DNA of 64,000 nucleotides from Limnomonas spitsbergensis (GCA_037349105.1 JAYJMM010000036.1:124001-188000); one strand, 5' to 3'; shown: positions 44,301 through 58,660, numbered from the stretch's first letter. Translations and numbers: made by a program. The notes: generated by a model from the letters alone, not told the origin.

Positions 44301-46340
44301 AGCGGCAGAATAGAGCTTTCAGTAGCTTTTGCTGACCCTGTCTGGCCCCACGGATTATTGGCAGCGGCAGAATAGAGCTTTCAGTAGCTTTTGCTGACCC
44401 TGTCTGGCCCCACGGATTATTGGCAGCGGCAGAATAGAGCTTTCAGTAGCTTTTGCTGACCCTGTCTGGCCCCATGGATTATTGGCCGCGGCAGAATAGA
44501 GCTTTCAGTAGCTTTTGCTGACCCTGTCTGAGTGCCCCCACGGATTATTGGCAGCGGCAGAATAGAGCTTTCAGTAGCTTTTGCTGACCCTGTCTGGCCC
44601 CACGGATTTTTTGGCAGCGGCAGAATAGAGCTTTCAGTAGCTTTTGCTGATCCTGTCTGAGTGCCCCCACGGATAATTGGCAGCGGCAGAATAGAGCTTT
44701 CAGTAGCGTTTGCTGACCTTGTTTGGCCCCACGGATTATTGGCAGCGGCAGAATAGAGCTTTCAGTAGCTTTTGCTGACCCTGTCTGAGTGCCCCCCATG
44801 GATTATTGGCAGCGGCAGAATAGAGCTTTCAGTAGCTTTTGTTGACCCTGTCTGAGTGCCCCCACGGATTATTGGCAGCGGCAGAATAGAGCTTTCAGTA
44901 GCTTTTGCTGACCCTGTCTGAGTGCCCCCACGGATTATTGGCAGCGGCAAAATAGAGCTTTCAGTAGCTTTTGCTGACCCTGTCTGGCCCCACGGATTAT
45001 TGGCAGCGGCAGAATAAAGCTTTCAGTAGCTTTTGCTGACCCTGTCTGGCCCCACGGATTATTGGCAGCAGCAGAATAGAGCTTTCAGTAGCTTTTTCTG
45101 ACCCTGTCTGAGTGCCCCCACGGATTATTGGCAGCAGCAGAATAGAGCTTTCAGTAGCTTTTGCTGACCCTGTCTGGCCCCACGGATTATTGGCAGCGGC
45201 AGAATAGAGCTTTCAGTACCTTTTGCTGACCCTGTCTCAGTGCCCCCACGGATTATTGGCAGCGGCAGAATAGAGCTTTCAGTAGCTTTTGCTGATCTTG
45301 TCTGAGTGCCCCCACGGATTATTGGCAGCGGCAAAATAGAGCTTTCAGTACCTTTTGCTGACCCTGTCTGGCCCCACGGATTATTGGCAGCGGCAGAATA
45401 GAGCTTTCAGTAGCTTTTGCTGATCCTGTCTGAGTGCCCCCACGGATTATTGGCAGCGGCAAAATAGAGCTTTCAGTAGCTTTTGCTGACCCTTTCTGGC
45501 CCCATGGATAATTGGCAGCGGCAGAATAGAGCTTTCAGTAGCTTTTGCTGACCCTGTCTGAGTGCCCCCACGGATTATTGGCAGCGGCAGAATAGAGCTT
45601 TCAGTAGCTTTTGCTGACCCTCTCTGGCCCCACGGTTTTTTTGGCAGCGGCAGAATAGAGCTTTCAGTAGCTTTTGCTGACCCTGTCTGAGTGCCCCCAC
45701 GGTTTATTGGCAGCGGCAGAATAGAGCTTTCAGTATCTTTTGCTGACCCTGTCTGGCCCCACGGATTATTGGCAGCGGCAGAATAGAGCTTTCAGTAGCT
45801 TTGCTGACCCAGTCTGAGTGCCCCCACGGATTATTGGCAGCGGCAGAATAGAGCTTTCAGTATATTTTGCTGACCCTGTCTGAGTGCCCCCACGGATTAT
45901 TGGCAGCGGCAAAATAGAGCTTTCAGTAGCTTTTGCTGACCCTGTCTGGCCCCACGGATTATTGGCAGCGGCAGAATAGAGCTTTCAGTAGCTTTTGCTG
46001 ACCTTGTCTGGCCTCACGGATTTTTGGCAGCAGCAAAATAGAGCTTTCAGTAGCTTTTGCTGACCCTGTCTGAGTGCCCCCACGGATTAATGGCAGCGGC
46101 AGAATAGAGCTTTCAGTAGCTTAGCTGACCCTGTCTGGCCCCACGGATTATTGGCAGCGGCAGAATAGAGCTTTCAGTACCTTTTGTTGACCCTGTCTCA
46201 GTGCCCCCACGGATTATTGGCAGCGGCAGAATAGAGCTTTCAGTAGCTTTTGCTGACCCTGTCTGAGTGCCCCCACGGATTATTGGCAGCGGCAGAATAG
46301 AGCTTTCAGTAGCTTTTGCTGACCCTTTCTGGCCCCATGG
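41346..46340 (+). repeat. 4995-bp duplication, copy 1
   Basis: This segment is followed directly by a second copy at a shift of exactly 4995 bp. It starts at the GGATAATTGGC unit (ATAATTGG at 41346, again at 46341). Rare variants are shared at the same shift, among them GTCTGATTGCC (41395), GGTTTTTTTGG (near 45634), TTGGCCGCGGCAG (near 44483) and GCTTATTCTAACC (near 43297). I found no difference between the copies in the places compared. Confidence 0.9.
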
Positions 46341-49300
46341 ATAATTGGCAGCGGCAGAATAGAGCTTTCAGTAGCTTTTGTTGACCCTGTCTGATTGCCC
46401 CCACGGATTATTGGCAGCGGCAGAATAGAGCTTTCAGTAACTTTTGCTGACCCTGTCTGGCCCCACGGATTTTTTGGAAGCGGCAGAATAGAGCTTTCAG
46501 TAGCTTTTGCTGACCCTGTCTGAGTGCCCCCACGGTTTATTGGCAGCGGCAGAATAGAGCTTTCAGTAACTTTTGCTGACCCTGTCTGGCCCCACGGATT
46601 ATTGGCAGCGGCAGAATAGAGCTTTCAATAGCTTTTGCTGACCCTGTCTGAGTGCCCCCACGGATTATTGGCAGCGGCAGAATAGAGCTTTCAGTAGCTT
46701 TTGCTGACCCTGTCTGAGTGCCCCCACGGATTATTGGCAGCAGCAAAATAGAGCTTTGAGTAGCTTTTGCTGACCCTGTCTGGCCCCACGGATTATTGGC
46801 AGCGGCAGAATAGAGCTTTCAGTAGCTTTTGCTGACCCTGTCTGGCCCCACGGATTTTTTGGAAGCGGCAGAATAGAGCTTTCAGTAGCTTTTGCTGACC
46901 CTGTCTGAGTGCCCCCACGGTTTATTGGCAGCGGCAGAATAGAGCTTTCAGTAGCTTTTGCTGACCCTGTCTGGCCCCACGGATAATTGGCAGCGGCAGA
47001 ATAGAGCTTTCAGTAGCTTTTGCTGACCCTGTCTGAGTGCCCCCACGGATTATTGGCAGCGGCAGAATAGAGCTTTCAGTAGCTTTTGCTGACCCTGTCT
47101 GAGTGCCCCCATGGATTATTGGCAGCGGCAGAATAGAGCTTTCAGTAGCTTTTGCTGACCCTGTCTGGCCCCACGGATAATTGGCAGCGGCAGAATAGAG
47201 CTTTCAGTAGCTTTTGCTGACCCTGTCTGAGTGCCCCCACGGATTATTGGCAGCGGCAGAATAGAGATTTCAGTACCTTTGCTGACCCTGTCTGCCCCAC
47301 GGATTTTTTGGCAGCGGCAGAATAGAGCTTTCAGTAGCTTTTGCTGACCCTGTCTGAGTGCCCCCACGGTTTATTGGCAGCGGCAGAATAGAGCTTTCAG
47401 TAGCTTTTGCTGACCCTGTCTGGCCCCACGGATTATTGGCAGCGGCAGAATAGAGCTTTCAGTAGCTTTGCTGACCCTGTCTGAGTGCCCCCACGGATTA
47501 TTGGCAACGGCAGAATAGAGCTTTCAGTAGCTTTTGCTGACCCTGTCTGAGTGCCCCCACGGATTATTGGCAGCGGCAAAATAGAGCTTTCAGTAGCTTT
47601 TGCTGACCCTGTCAGGCCCCACGGATTATTGGCAGCGGCAGAATAGAGCTTTCAGTAGCTTTTGCTGACCCTGTCTGGCCCCACGGATTATTGGCAGCGG
47701 CAGAATAGAGCTTTGAGTAGCTTTTGCTGACCCTGTCTGGCCCCACGGATTATTGGCAGCGGCTGAATAGAGCTTTCAATAGCTTTTGCTGACCCTGTCT
47801 GAGTGCCCCCACGGATTATTGGCAGCGGCAGAATAGAGCTTTCAGTAGCTTTTGCTGACCCTCTCTGGCCCCACGGATTATTGGCAGCGGCAGAATAGAG
47901 CTTTCAGTAGCTTTTGCTGACCCTGTCTGGCCCCACGGATTATTGGCAGCGGCAGAATAGAGCTTTCAGTAGCTTTTGCTTGCCTTGTCTGGCCCCATGG
48001 ATTATTGGCAGCGGCAGAATAGAGCTTTCAGTAGCTTTTGCTGACCCTGTCTGAGTGCCCCCACGGATTATTGGCAGCGGCAGAAAAGAGCTTTCAGTAG
48101 CTTTTGCTGACCCTGTCTAGCCCCACGGATTTTTTGGCAGCGGCAGAATAGAGCTTTCATTAGCTTTTGCTGATCCTGTCTGAGTGCCCCCACGGATTAT
48201 TGGCAGCGGCGGAATAGAGCTTTCAGTAGCGTTTGCTGACCTTGTTTGGCCCCACGGATTATTGGCAGCGGCAGAATAGAGCTTTCAGTAGCTTATTCTA
48301 ACCCTGTCTGAGTGCCCCCCATGGATTATTGGCAGCGGCAGAATAGAGCTTTCAGTAGCTTTTGTTGACCCTGTCTGAGTGCCCCCACGGATTATTGGCA
48401 GCGGCAGAATAGAGCTTTTAGTAGCTTTTGCTGACCCTGTCTGGCCCCACGGATTTTTTGGAAGCGGCAGAATAGAGCTTTCAGTAGCTTTTGCTGACCC
48501 TGTCTGGCCCCACGGATTATTGGCAGCGGCAGAATAGAGCTTTCAGTAGCTTTTGCTGACCCTGTCTGAGTGCCCCCACGGATTATTGGCAGCGGCAGAA
48601 TAGAGCTTTCAGTAGCTTTTGCTGACCCTGTCTGGCCCCATGGATTATTGGCAGCGGCAGAATAGAGCTTTCAGTAGCTTTTGCTGACCCTGTCTGAGTG
48701 CCCCCACCGATTATTGGCAGCGGCAGAATAGAGATTTCAGTAGCTTTTGCTGACCCTGTCTGGCCCCACGGATTTTTTGGCAGCGGCAGAATAGAGCTTT
48801 CAGTAGCTTTTGCTGATCCTGTCTGAGTGCCCCCACGGATTATTGGCAGCGGCAGAATAGAGCTTTCAGTAGCGTTTGCTGACCTTGTTTGGCCCCACGG
48901 ATTATTGGCAGCGGCAGAATAGAGCTTTCAGTAGCTTTTGCTGACCCTGTCTGAGTGCCCCCCATGGATTATTGGCAGCGGCAGAATAGAGCTTTCAGTA
49001 GCTTTTGTTGACCCTGTCTGAGTGCCCCCACGGATTATTGGCAGCGGCAGAATAGAGCTTTCAGTAGCTTTTGCTGACCCTGTCTGGCCCCACGGATTTT
49101 TTGGAAGCGGCAGAATAGAGCTTTCAGTAGCTTTTGCTGACCCTGTCTGTCCCCACGGATTATTGGCAGCGGCAGAATAGAGCTTTGAGTAGCTTTTGCT
49201 GACCCTGTCTGGCCCCACGGATTATTGGCAGCGGCAGAATAGAGCTTTCAATAGCTTTTGCTGACCCTGTCTGAGTGCCCCCACGGATTATTGGCAGCGG

Positions 49301-51326
49301 CAGAATAGAGCTTTCAGTAGCTTTTGCTGACCCTGTCTGGCCCCACGGATTATTGGCAGCGGCAGAATAGAGCTTTCAGTAGCTTTTGCTGACCCTGTCT
49401 GGCCCCACGGATTATTGGCAGCGGCAGAATAGAGCTTTCAGTAGCTTTTGCTGACCCTGTCTGGCCCCATGGATTATTGGCCGCGGCAGAATAGAGCTTT
49501 CAGTAGCTTTTGCTGACCCTGTCTGAGTGCCCCCACGGATTATTGGCAGCGGCAGAATAGAGCTTTCAGTAGCTTTTGCTGACCCTGTCTGGCCCCACGG
49601 ATTTTTTGGCAGCGGCAGAATAGAGCTTTCAGTAGCTTTTGCTGATCCTGTCTGAGTGCCCCCACGGATAATTGGCAGCGGCAGAATAGAGCTTTCAGTA
49701 GCGTTTGCTGACCTTGTTTGGCCCCACGGATTATTGGCAGCGGCAGAATAGAGCTTTCAGTAGCTTTTGCTGACCCTGTCTGAGTGCCCCCCATGGATTA
49801 TTGGCAGCGGCAGAATAGAGCTTTCAGTAGCTTTTGTTGACCCTGTCTGAGTGCCCCCACGGATTATTGGCAGCGGCAGAATAGAGCTTTCAGTAGCTTT
49901 TGCTGACCCTGTCTGAGTGCCCCCACGGATTATTGGCAGCGGCAAAATAGAGCTTTCAGTAGCTTTTGCTGACCCTGTCTGGCCCCACGGATTATTGGCA
50001 GCGGCAGAATAAAGCTTTCAGTAGCTTTTGCTGACCCTGTCTGGCCCCACGGATTATTGGCAGCAGCAGAATAGAGCTTTCAGTAGCTTTTTCTGACCCT
50101 GTCTGAGTGCCCCCACGGATTATTGGCAGCAGCAGAATAGAGCTTTCAGTAGCTTTTGCTGACCCTGTCTGGCCCCACGGATTATTGGCAGCGGCAGAAT
50201 AGAGCTTTCAGTACCTTTTGCTGACCCTGTCTCAGTGCCCCCACGGATTATTGGCAGCGGCAGAATAGAGCTTTCAGTAGCTTTTGCTGATCTTGTCTGA
50301 GTGCCCCCACGGATTATTGGCAGCGGCAAAATAGAGCTTTCAGTACCTTTTGCTGACCCTGTCTGGCCCCACGGATTATTGGCAGCGGCAGAATAGAGCT
50401 TTCAGTAGCTTTTGCTGATCCTGTCTGAGTGCCCCCACGGATTATTGGCAGCGGCAAAATAGAGCTTTCAGTAGCTTTTGCTGACCCTTTCTGGCCCCAT
50501 GGATAATTGGCAGCGGCAGAATAGAGCTTTCAGTAGCTTTTGCTGACCCTGTCTGAGTGCCCCCACGGATTATTGGCAGCGGCAGAATAGAGCTTTCAGT
50601 AGCTTTTGCTGACCCTCTCTGGCCCCACGGTTTTTTTGGCAGCGGCAGAATAGAGCTTTCAGTAGCTTTTGCTGACCCTGTCTGAGTGCCCCCACGGTTT
50701 ATTGGCAGCGGCAGAATAGAGCTTTCAGTATCTTTTGCTGACCCTGTCTGGCCCCACGGATTATTGGCAGCGGCAGAATAGAGCTTTCAGTAGCTTTGCT
50801 GACCCAGTCTGAGTGCCCCCACGGATTATTGGCAGCGGCAGAATAGAGCTTTCAGTATATTTTGCTGACCCTGTCTGAGTGCCCCCACGGATTATTGGCA
50901 GCGGCAAAATAGAGCTTTCAGTAGCTTTTGCTGACCCTGTCTGGCCCCACGGATTATTGGCAGCGGCAGAATAGAGCTTTCAGTAGCTTTTGCTGACCTT
51001 GTCTGGCCTCACGGATTTTTGGCAGCAGCAAAATAGAGCTTTCAGTAGCTTTTGCTGACCCTGTCTGAGTGCCCCCACGGATTAATGGCAGCGGCAGAAT
51101 AGAGCTTTCAGTAGCTTAGCTGACCCTGTCTGGCCCCACGGATTATTGGCAGCGGCAGAATAGAGCTTTCAGTACCTTTTGTTGACCCTGTCTCAGTGCC
51201 CCCACGGATTATTGGCAGCGGCAGAATAGAGCTTTCAGTAGCTTTTGCTGACCCTGTCTGAGTGCCCCCACGGATTATTGGCAGCGGCAGAATAGAGCTT
51301 TCAGTAGCTTTTGCTGACCCTGTCTA
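46341..51326 (+). repeat. 4995-bp duplication, copy 2
   Basis: This is the second copy, directly abutting copy 1. The match ends near 51326, where copy 1 continues with CCCTTTCTGGCCCCATGG and this copy with CCCTGTCTAGCCCCACGG. The apparent identity over about 5 kb in such a variable satellite points to a very recent event or to an assembly artefact. Confidence 0.9.
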
Positions 51327-52775
51327 GCCCCACGGATTATTGGCAGCGGCAGAATAGAGCTTTCAGTAGCTTTTGCTGACCCTGTCAGGCCCCACGGATT
51401 ATTGGCAGCGGCAGAATAGAGCTTTCAGTAGCTTTTGCTGACCCTGTCTGAGTGCCCCCACGGATTATTGGCAGCGGCAGAATAGAGCTTTCAGTAGCGT
51501 TTGCTGACCTTGTCTGGCCCCACGGATTATTGGCAGCGGCAGAATAGAGCTTTCAGTAGCTTTTGCTGACCCTGTCTGGCCCCACGGATTATTGGCAGCG
51601 GCAGAATAGAGCTTTCAGTAGCTTTTGCTGATCCTGTCTGAGTGCCCCCACGGATTATTGGCAGCGGCAAAATAGAGCTTTCAGTAGCTTTTGCTGACCC
51701 TTTCTGGCCCCACGGATAATTGGCAGCGGCAGAATAGAGCTTTCAGTAGCTTTTGCTGACCCTGTCTGAGTGCCCCCACGGATTATTGGCAGCGGCAGAA
51801 TAGAGCTTTCAGTAGCTTTTGCTGACCCTCTCTGGCCCCACGGTTTTTTTGGCAGCGGCAGAATAGAGCTTTCAGTAGCTTTTGCTGACCCTGTCTGAGT
51901 GCCCCCACGGTTTATTGGCAGCGGCAGAATAGAGCTTTCAGTATCTTTTGCTGACCCTGTCTGGCCCCACGGATTATTGGCAGCGGCAGAATAGAGCTTT
52001 CAGTAGCTTTGTTGACCCAGTCTGAGTGCCCCCACGGATTATTGGCAGCGGCAGAATAGAGCTTTCAGTATATTTTGCTGACCCTGTCTGAGTGCCCCCA
52101 CGGATTATTGGCAGCGGCAAAATAGAGCTTTCAGTAGCTTTTGCTGACCCTGTCTGGCCCCACGGATTATTGGCAGCGGCAGAATAGAGCTTTCAGTAGC
52201 TTTTGCTGACCTTGTCTGGCCTCACGGATTTTTGGCAGCAGCAAAATAGAGCTTTCAGTAGCTTTTGCTGACCCTGTCTGAGTGCCCCCACGGATTAATG
52301 GCAGCGGCAGAATAGAGCTTTCAGTAGCTTAGCTGACCCTGTCTGGCCCCACGGATTATTGGCAGCGGCAGAATAGAGCTTTCAGTAGCTTTTGCTGATC
52401 CTGTCTCAGTGCCCCCACGGATTATTGGCAGCGGCAGAATAGAGCTTTCAGTAGCTTTTGCTGACCCTGTCTGAGTGCCCCCACGGATTATTGGCAGCGG
52501 CAGAATAGAGCTTTCAGTAGCTTTTGCTGACCCTGTCTAGCCCCACGGATTATTGGCAGCGGCAGAATAGAGCTTTCAGTAGCTTTTGCTGACCCTGTCA
52601 GGCCCCACGGATTATTGGCAGCGGCAGAATAGAGCTTTCAGTAGCTTTTGCTGACCCTGTCTGAGTGCCCCCACGGATTATTGGCAGCGGCAGAATAGAG
52701 CTTTCAGTAGCGTTTGCTGACCTTGTCTGGCCCCACGGATTATTGGCAGCGGCAGAATAGAGCTTTCAGTAGCTT
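50350..52775 (+). repeat. 1213-bp tandem duplication
   Basis: About 50350-51562 is repeated at about 51563-52775 with a shift of 1213 bp. The GGTTTTTTTGG unit at 50629 and 51842, the GCAGTATATTTTGC unit, and the GATTAATGGCAGCGG plus GCTTAGCTGACC pair all return. A few substitutions separate the copies, for example CATGGATAATT against CACGGATAATT and GCTGACCCAGTC against GTTGACCCAGTC. The left copy overlaps the end of the 4995-bp duplication. Confidence 0.8.
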
Positions 52776-53611
52776 TTGCTGACCCTGTCTGGCCCCACGG
52801 ATTATTGGCAGCGGCAGAATAGAGCTTTCAGTACCTTTTGCTGACCCTGTCTCAGTGCCCCCACGGATTATTGGCAGCGGCAGAATAGAGCTTTCAGTAG
52901 CTTTTGCTGACTCTGTCTGGCCCCACGGATTATTGACAGCGGCAGAATAGAGCTTTCAGTAGCTTTTGCTGACCCTGTCTGGCCCCACGGATTATTGGCA
53001 GCGGCAGAATAGAGCTTTCAGTAGCTTTTGCTGACCTTGTCTGAGTGCCCCCACGGATTATTGGCAGCGGCAGAATAGAGCCTTCAGTAGCTTTTGCTGA
53101 CCCTGTCTGGCCCCACGGATTTTTTGGCAGCGGCAGAATAGAGTTTTTAGTAGCTTTTGCTGACCCTGTCTGAGTGCCCCCACGGTTTATTGGCAGCGGC
53201 AGAATAGAGCTTTCAGTAGCGTTTGCTGACCCTGTCTGAGTGCCCCCACGGATTATTGGCAGCGGCAGAATAGAGCTTTCAGTAGCGTTTGCTGACCTTG
53301 TCTGGCCCCACGGATTATTGGCAGCGGCAGAATAGAGCTTTCAGTAGCTTTTGCTGACCATGTCTGGCCCCACGGATTTTTGGCAGCAGCAGAATAGAGC
53401 TTTCAGTAGCTTTTGCTGACCCTGTCTGAGTGCCCCCACGGATTATTGGCAGCGGCAGAATAGAGCTTTCAGTAGCTTTTGCTGACCCTGTCTGAGTGCC
53501 CCCACGGATTATTGGCAGCGGCAGAATAGAGCTTTCAGTAGCGTTTGCTGACCTTGTCTGGCCCCACGGATTATTGGCAGCGGCAGAATAAAGCTTTCAG
53601 TAGCTTTTGCT

Positions 53612-56600
53612 GACCATGTCTCGCCCCACGGATTTTTGGCAGCAGCAGAATAGAGCTTTCAGTAGCTTTTGCTGACCCTGTCTGAGTGCCCCCACGGATT
53701 ATTGGCAGCAGCAGAATAGAGCTTTCAGTAGCTTTTGCTGACCCTGTCTGGCCCCACGGATTATTGGCAGCGGCAGAATAGAGCTTTCAGTACCTTTTGC
53801 TGCACCTGTCTCAGTGCCCCCACGGATTATTGGCAGCGGCAGAATAGAGCTTTCAGTAGCTTTTGCTGACCCCGTCTGAGTGCCCCCACGGATTATTGGC
53901 AGCGGCAGAATAGAGCTTTCAGTAGCTTTTGCTGATCCTGTCTGAGTGCCCCCACGGATTATTGGCAGCGGCAGAATAGAGCTTTCAATAGCTTTTGCTG
54001 ACCCTGTCTGGCCCCACGGATTATTGGCAGCGGCAGAATAAAGCTTTCAGTAGCTTTTGCTGACCCTGTCTGGCCCCACGGATTTTTTGGCAGCGGCAGA
54101 ATAGAGCTTTCAGTACCTTTTGCTGACCCTGTCTGGCCCCACGGATTATTGGCAGCGGCAGAATAGAGCTTTCAGTAGCTTTTGCTGACCCTGTCTGGCC
54201 CCACGGATTATTGGCAGCGGCAGAATAGAGCTTTCAGTAGCTTTTGCTGACCCTGTCTGAGTGCCCCCACGGATTATTGGCAGCGGCAAAATAGAGCTTT
54301 CAGTAGCTTTTGCTGACCCTGTCTGGCCCCACGGATAATTGGCAGCGGCAGAATAGAGCTTTCAGTAGCTTTTGCTGACCCTGTCTGAGTGCCCCCACGG
54401 ATTATTGGCAGCGGCAGAATAGAGCTTTCAGTAGCTTTCGCTGACCCTCTCTGGCCCCACGGATTTTTTGGCAGCGGCAGAATAGAGCTTTCAGTAGCTT
54501 TTGCTGACCCTGTCTGAGTGCCCCCACGGTTTATTGGCAGCGGCAGAATAGAGCTTTCAGTATCTTTTGCTGACCCTGTCTGGCCCCACGGATTATTGGC
54601 AGCGGCAGAATAGAGCTTTCAGTAGCTTTGCTGACCCTGTCTGGCCCCACGGATTATTGGCAGCGGCAGAATAGAGCTTTCAGTAGCTTTTGCTGTCCCT
54701 GTCTGAGTGCCCCCACGGATTATTGGCAGCGGCAAAATAGAGCTTTCAGTAGCTTTTGCTGACCCTGTCTAGCCCCACGGATTATTGGCAGCGGCAGAAT
54801 AGAGCTTTCAGTAGCTTTTGCTGACCCTGTCAGGCCCCACGGATTATTGGCAGCGGCAGAATAGAGCTTTCAGTAGCTTTTGCTGACCATGTCTGGCCCC
54901 ACGGATTTTTGGCAGCAGCAGAATAGAGCTTTCAGTAGCTTTTGCTGACCCTGTCTGAGTGCCCCCACGGATTATTGGCAGCAGCAGAATAGAGCTTTCA
55001 GTAGCTTTTGCTGACCCTGTCTGGCCCCACGGATTATTGGCAGCGGCAGAATAGAGCTTTCAGTACCTTTTGCTGCACCTGTCTCAGTGCCCCCACGGAT
55101 TATTGGCAGCGGCAGAATAGAGCTTTCAGTAGCTTTTGCTGACCCCGTCCGAGTGCCCCCACGGATTATTGGCAGCGGCAGAATAGAGCTTTCAGTAGCG
55201 TTTGCTGACCCTGTCTGAATGCCCCCACGGATTATTGGCAGCGGCAGAATAGAGCTTTCAATAGCTTTTGCTGACCCTGTCTGGCCCCACGGATTATTGG
55301 CAGCGGCAGAATAGAGCTTTCAGTAGCTTTTGCTGACCCTGTCTGGCCCCACGGATTTTTTGGCAGCGGCAGAATAGAGCTTTCAGTACCTTTTGCTGAC
55401 CCTGTCTGGCCCCACGGATAATTGGCAGCGGCAGAATAGAGCTTTCAGTAGCTTTTGCTGACCCTGTCTGGCCCCACGGATTATTGGCAGCGGCAGAATA
55501 GAGCTTTCAGTAGCTTTTGCTGATCCTGTCTGAGTGCCCCCACGGATTATTGGCAGCGGCAAAATAGAGCTTTCAGTAGCTTTTGCTGACCCTGTCTGGC
55601 CCCACGGATAATTGGCAGCGGCAGAATAGAGCTTTCAGTAGCTTTTGCTGACCCTGTCTGGCCCCACGGATTATTGGCAGCGGCAGAATAGAGCTTTCAG
55701 TAGCTTTTGCTGACCTTGTCTGGCCCCACGGATTTTTGGCAACAGCAAAATAGAGCTTTCAGTAGCTTTTGCTGACCCTGTCTGAGTGCCCCCACGGATT
55801 ATTGGCAGCGGCAGAATAGAGCTTTCAGTAGCTTTTGCTGACCCTGTCTGGCCCCACGGATTATTGGCAGCGGCAGAATAGAGCTTTCAGTACATTTTGC
55901 TGACCCTGTCTCAGTGCCCCCACGGATTATTGGCAGCGGCAGAATAGAGCTTTCAGTAGCTTTTGCTGACCCTGTCTGAGTGCCCCCACGGATTTTTTGG
56001 CAGCGGCAGAATAGAGCTTTCAGTAGCTTTTACTGACCCTGTCAGGCCCCACGGATTATTGGCAGCGGCAGAATAGAGCTTTCAGTAGCTTTTGCTGACC
56101 ATGTCTGGCCCCACGGATTTTTGGCAGCAGCAGAATAGAGCTTTCAGTAGCTTTTGCTGACCCTGTCTGAGTGCCCCCACGGATTATTGGCAGCAGCAGA
56201 ATAGAGCTTTCAGTAGCTTTTGCTGACCCTGTCTGGCCCCACGGATTATTGGCAGCGGCAGAATAGAGCTTTCAGTACCTTTTGCTGCACATGTCTCAGT
56301 GCCCCCACGGATTATTGGCAGCGGCAGAATAGAGCTTTCAGTAGCTTTTGCTAACCCCGTCCGAGTGCCCCCACGGATTATTGGCAGCGGCAGAATAGAG
56401 CTTTCAGTAGCTTTTGCTGACCCTGTCTGAATGCCCCCACGGATTATTGGCAGCGGCAGAATAGAGCTTTCAATAGCTTTTGCTGACCCTGTCTGGCCCC
56501 ACGGATTATTGGCAGCGGCAGAATAGAGCTTTCAGTAGCTTTTGCTGACCCTGTCTGGCCCCACGGATTTTTTGGCAGCGGCAGAATAGAGCTTTCAGTA

Positions 56601-58660
56601 CCTTTTGCTGACCCTGTCTGGCCCCACGGATTATTGGCAGCGGCAGAATAGAGCTTTTAGTAGCTTTTGCTGACCCTGTCTGGCCCCACGGATTATTGGC
56701 AGCGGCAGAATAGAGCTTTCAGTAGCTTTTGCTGATCCTGTCTGAGTGCCCCCACGGATTATTGGCAGCGGCAAAATAGAGCTTTCAGTAGCTTTTGCTG
56801 ACCCTGTCTGGCCCCACGGATAATTGGCAGCGGCAGAATAGAGCTTTCAGTAGCTTTTGCTGACCCTGTCTGAGTGCCCCCACGGATTATTGGCAGCGGC
56901 AGAATAGAGCTTTCAGTAGCTTTTGCTGACCCTCTCTGGCCCCACGGATTTTTTGGCAGCGGCAGAATAGAGCTTTCAGTAGCTTTTGCTGACCCTGTCT
57001 GAGTGCCCCCACGGTTTATTGGCAGCGGCAGAATAGAGCTTTCAGTAGCTTTTGCTGACCCTGTCTGGCCCCACGGATTATTGGCAGCGGCAGAATAGAG
57101 CTTTCAGTAGCTTTGCTGACCCTGTATGAGTGCCCCCACGGATTATTGGCAGCGGCAGAATAGAGCTTTCAGTAGCTTTTGCTGACCCTGTCTGAGTGCC
57201 CCCACGGATTATTGGCAGCGGCAGAATAGAGCTTTCAGTAGCTTTTGCTGACCCTGTCTGGCCCCACGGATTATTGGCAGCGGCAGAATAGAGCTTTCAG
57301 TACCTTTTGCTGACCCTGTCTAAGTGCCCCCACGGATTATTGGCAGCGGCAGAATAGAGCTTTCAGTAGCTTTTGCTGACCATGTCTGGCCCCACGGATT
57401 TTTGGCAGCAGCAGAATAGAGCTTTCAGTAGCTTTTGCTGACCCTGTCTGAGTGCCCCCACGGATTATTGGCAGCAGCAGAATAGAGCTTTCAGTAGCTT
57501 TTGCTGACCCTGTCTGGCCCCACGGATTATTGGCAGCGGCAGAATAGAGCTTTCAGTGCCTTTTGCTGCACCTGTCTCAGTGCCCCCACGGATTATTGGC
57601 AGCGGCAGAATAGAGCTTTCAGTAGCTTTTGCTAACCCCGTCCGAGTGCCCCCACGGATTATTGGCAGCGGCAGAATAGAGCTTTCAGTAGCTTTTGCTG
57701 ACCCTGTCTGAATGCCCCCACGGATTATTGGCAGCGGCAGAATAGAGCATTCAATAGCTTTTGCTGACCCTGTCTGGCCCCACGGATTATTGGCAGCGGC
57801 AGAATAGAGCTTTCAGTAGCTTTTGCTGACCCTGTCTGGCCCCACGGATTTTTTGGCAGCGGCAGAATAGAGCTTTCAGTACCTTTTGCTGACCCTGTCT
57901 GGCCCCACGGATTATTGGCAGCGGCAGAATAGAGCTTTCAGTAGCTTTTGCTGACCCTGTCTGGCCCCACGGATTATTGGCAGCGGCAGAATAGAGCTTT
58001 CAGTAGCTTTTGCTGATCCTGTCTGAGTGCCCCCACGGATTATTGGCAGCGGCAAAATAGAGCTTTCAGTAGCTTTTGCTGACCCTGTCTGGCCCCACGG
58101 ATAATTGGCAGCGGCAGAATAGAGCTTTCAGTAGCTTTTGCTGACCCTGTCTGAGTGCCCCCACGGATTATTGGCAGCGGCAGAATAGAGCTTTCAGTAG
58201 CTTTTGCTGACCCTCTCTGGCCCCACGGATTTTTTGGCAGCGGCAGAATAGAGCTTTCAGTAGCTTTTGCTGACCCTGTCTGAGTGCCCCCACGGTTTAT
58301 TGGCAGCGGCAGAATAGAGCTTTCAGTAGCTTTTGCTGACCTTGTCTGGCCCCACGGATTATTGGCAGCGGCAGAATAGAGCTTTCAGTAGCTTTGCTAA
58401 CCCTGTATGAGTGCCCCCACGGATTATTGGCAGCGGCAGAATAGAGCTTTCAGTAGCTTTTGCTGACCCTGTCTGAGTGCCCCCACGGATTATTGGCAGC
58501 GGCAAAATAGAGCTTTCAGTAGCTTTTGCTGACCCTGTCTGGCCCCACGGATTATTGGCAGCGGCAGAATAGAGCTTTCAGTAGCTTTTGCTGACCTTGT
58601 TTGGCCCCACGGATTTTTGGCAGCAGCAAAATAGAGCTTTTAGTAGCTTTTGCTGACCCT
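53612..58660 (+). repeat. 1.2-1.3-kb higher-order repeat, four copies
   Basis: The GACCATGTCT landmark followed by TTTTTGGCAGCAGCAG units starts blocks at 53612, 54885, 56097 and 57378, giving lengths of 1273, 1212 and 1281 bp. A second landmark, CTTTTGCTGCACCTGTCTC, keeps the same spacing (TGCAC at 53801, 55074, 56286 and 57567). Differences in block length are close to one 62/66-bp unit, so gain or loss of single units separates the copies. The end of the fourth block is approximate. Confidence 0.8.
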
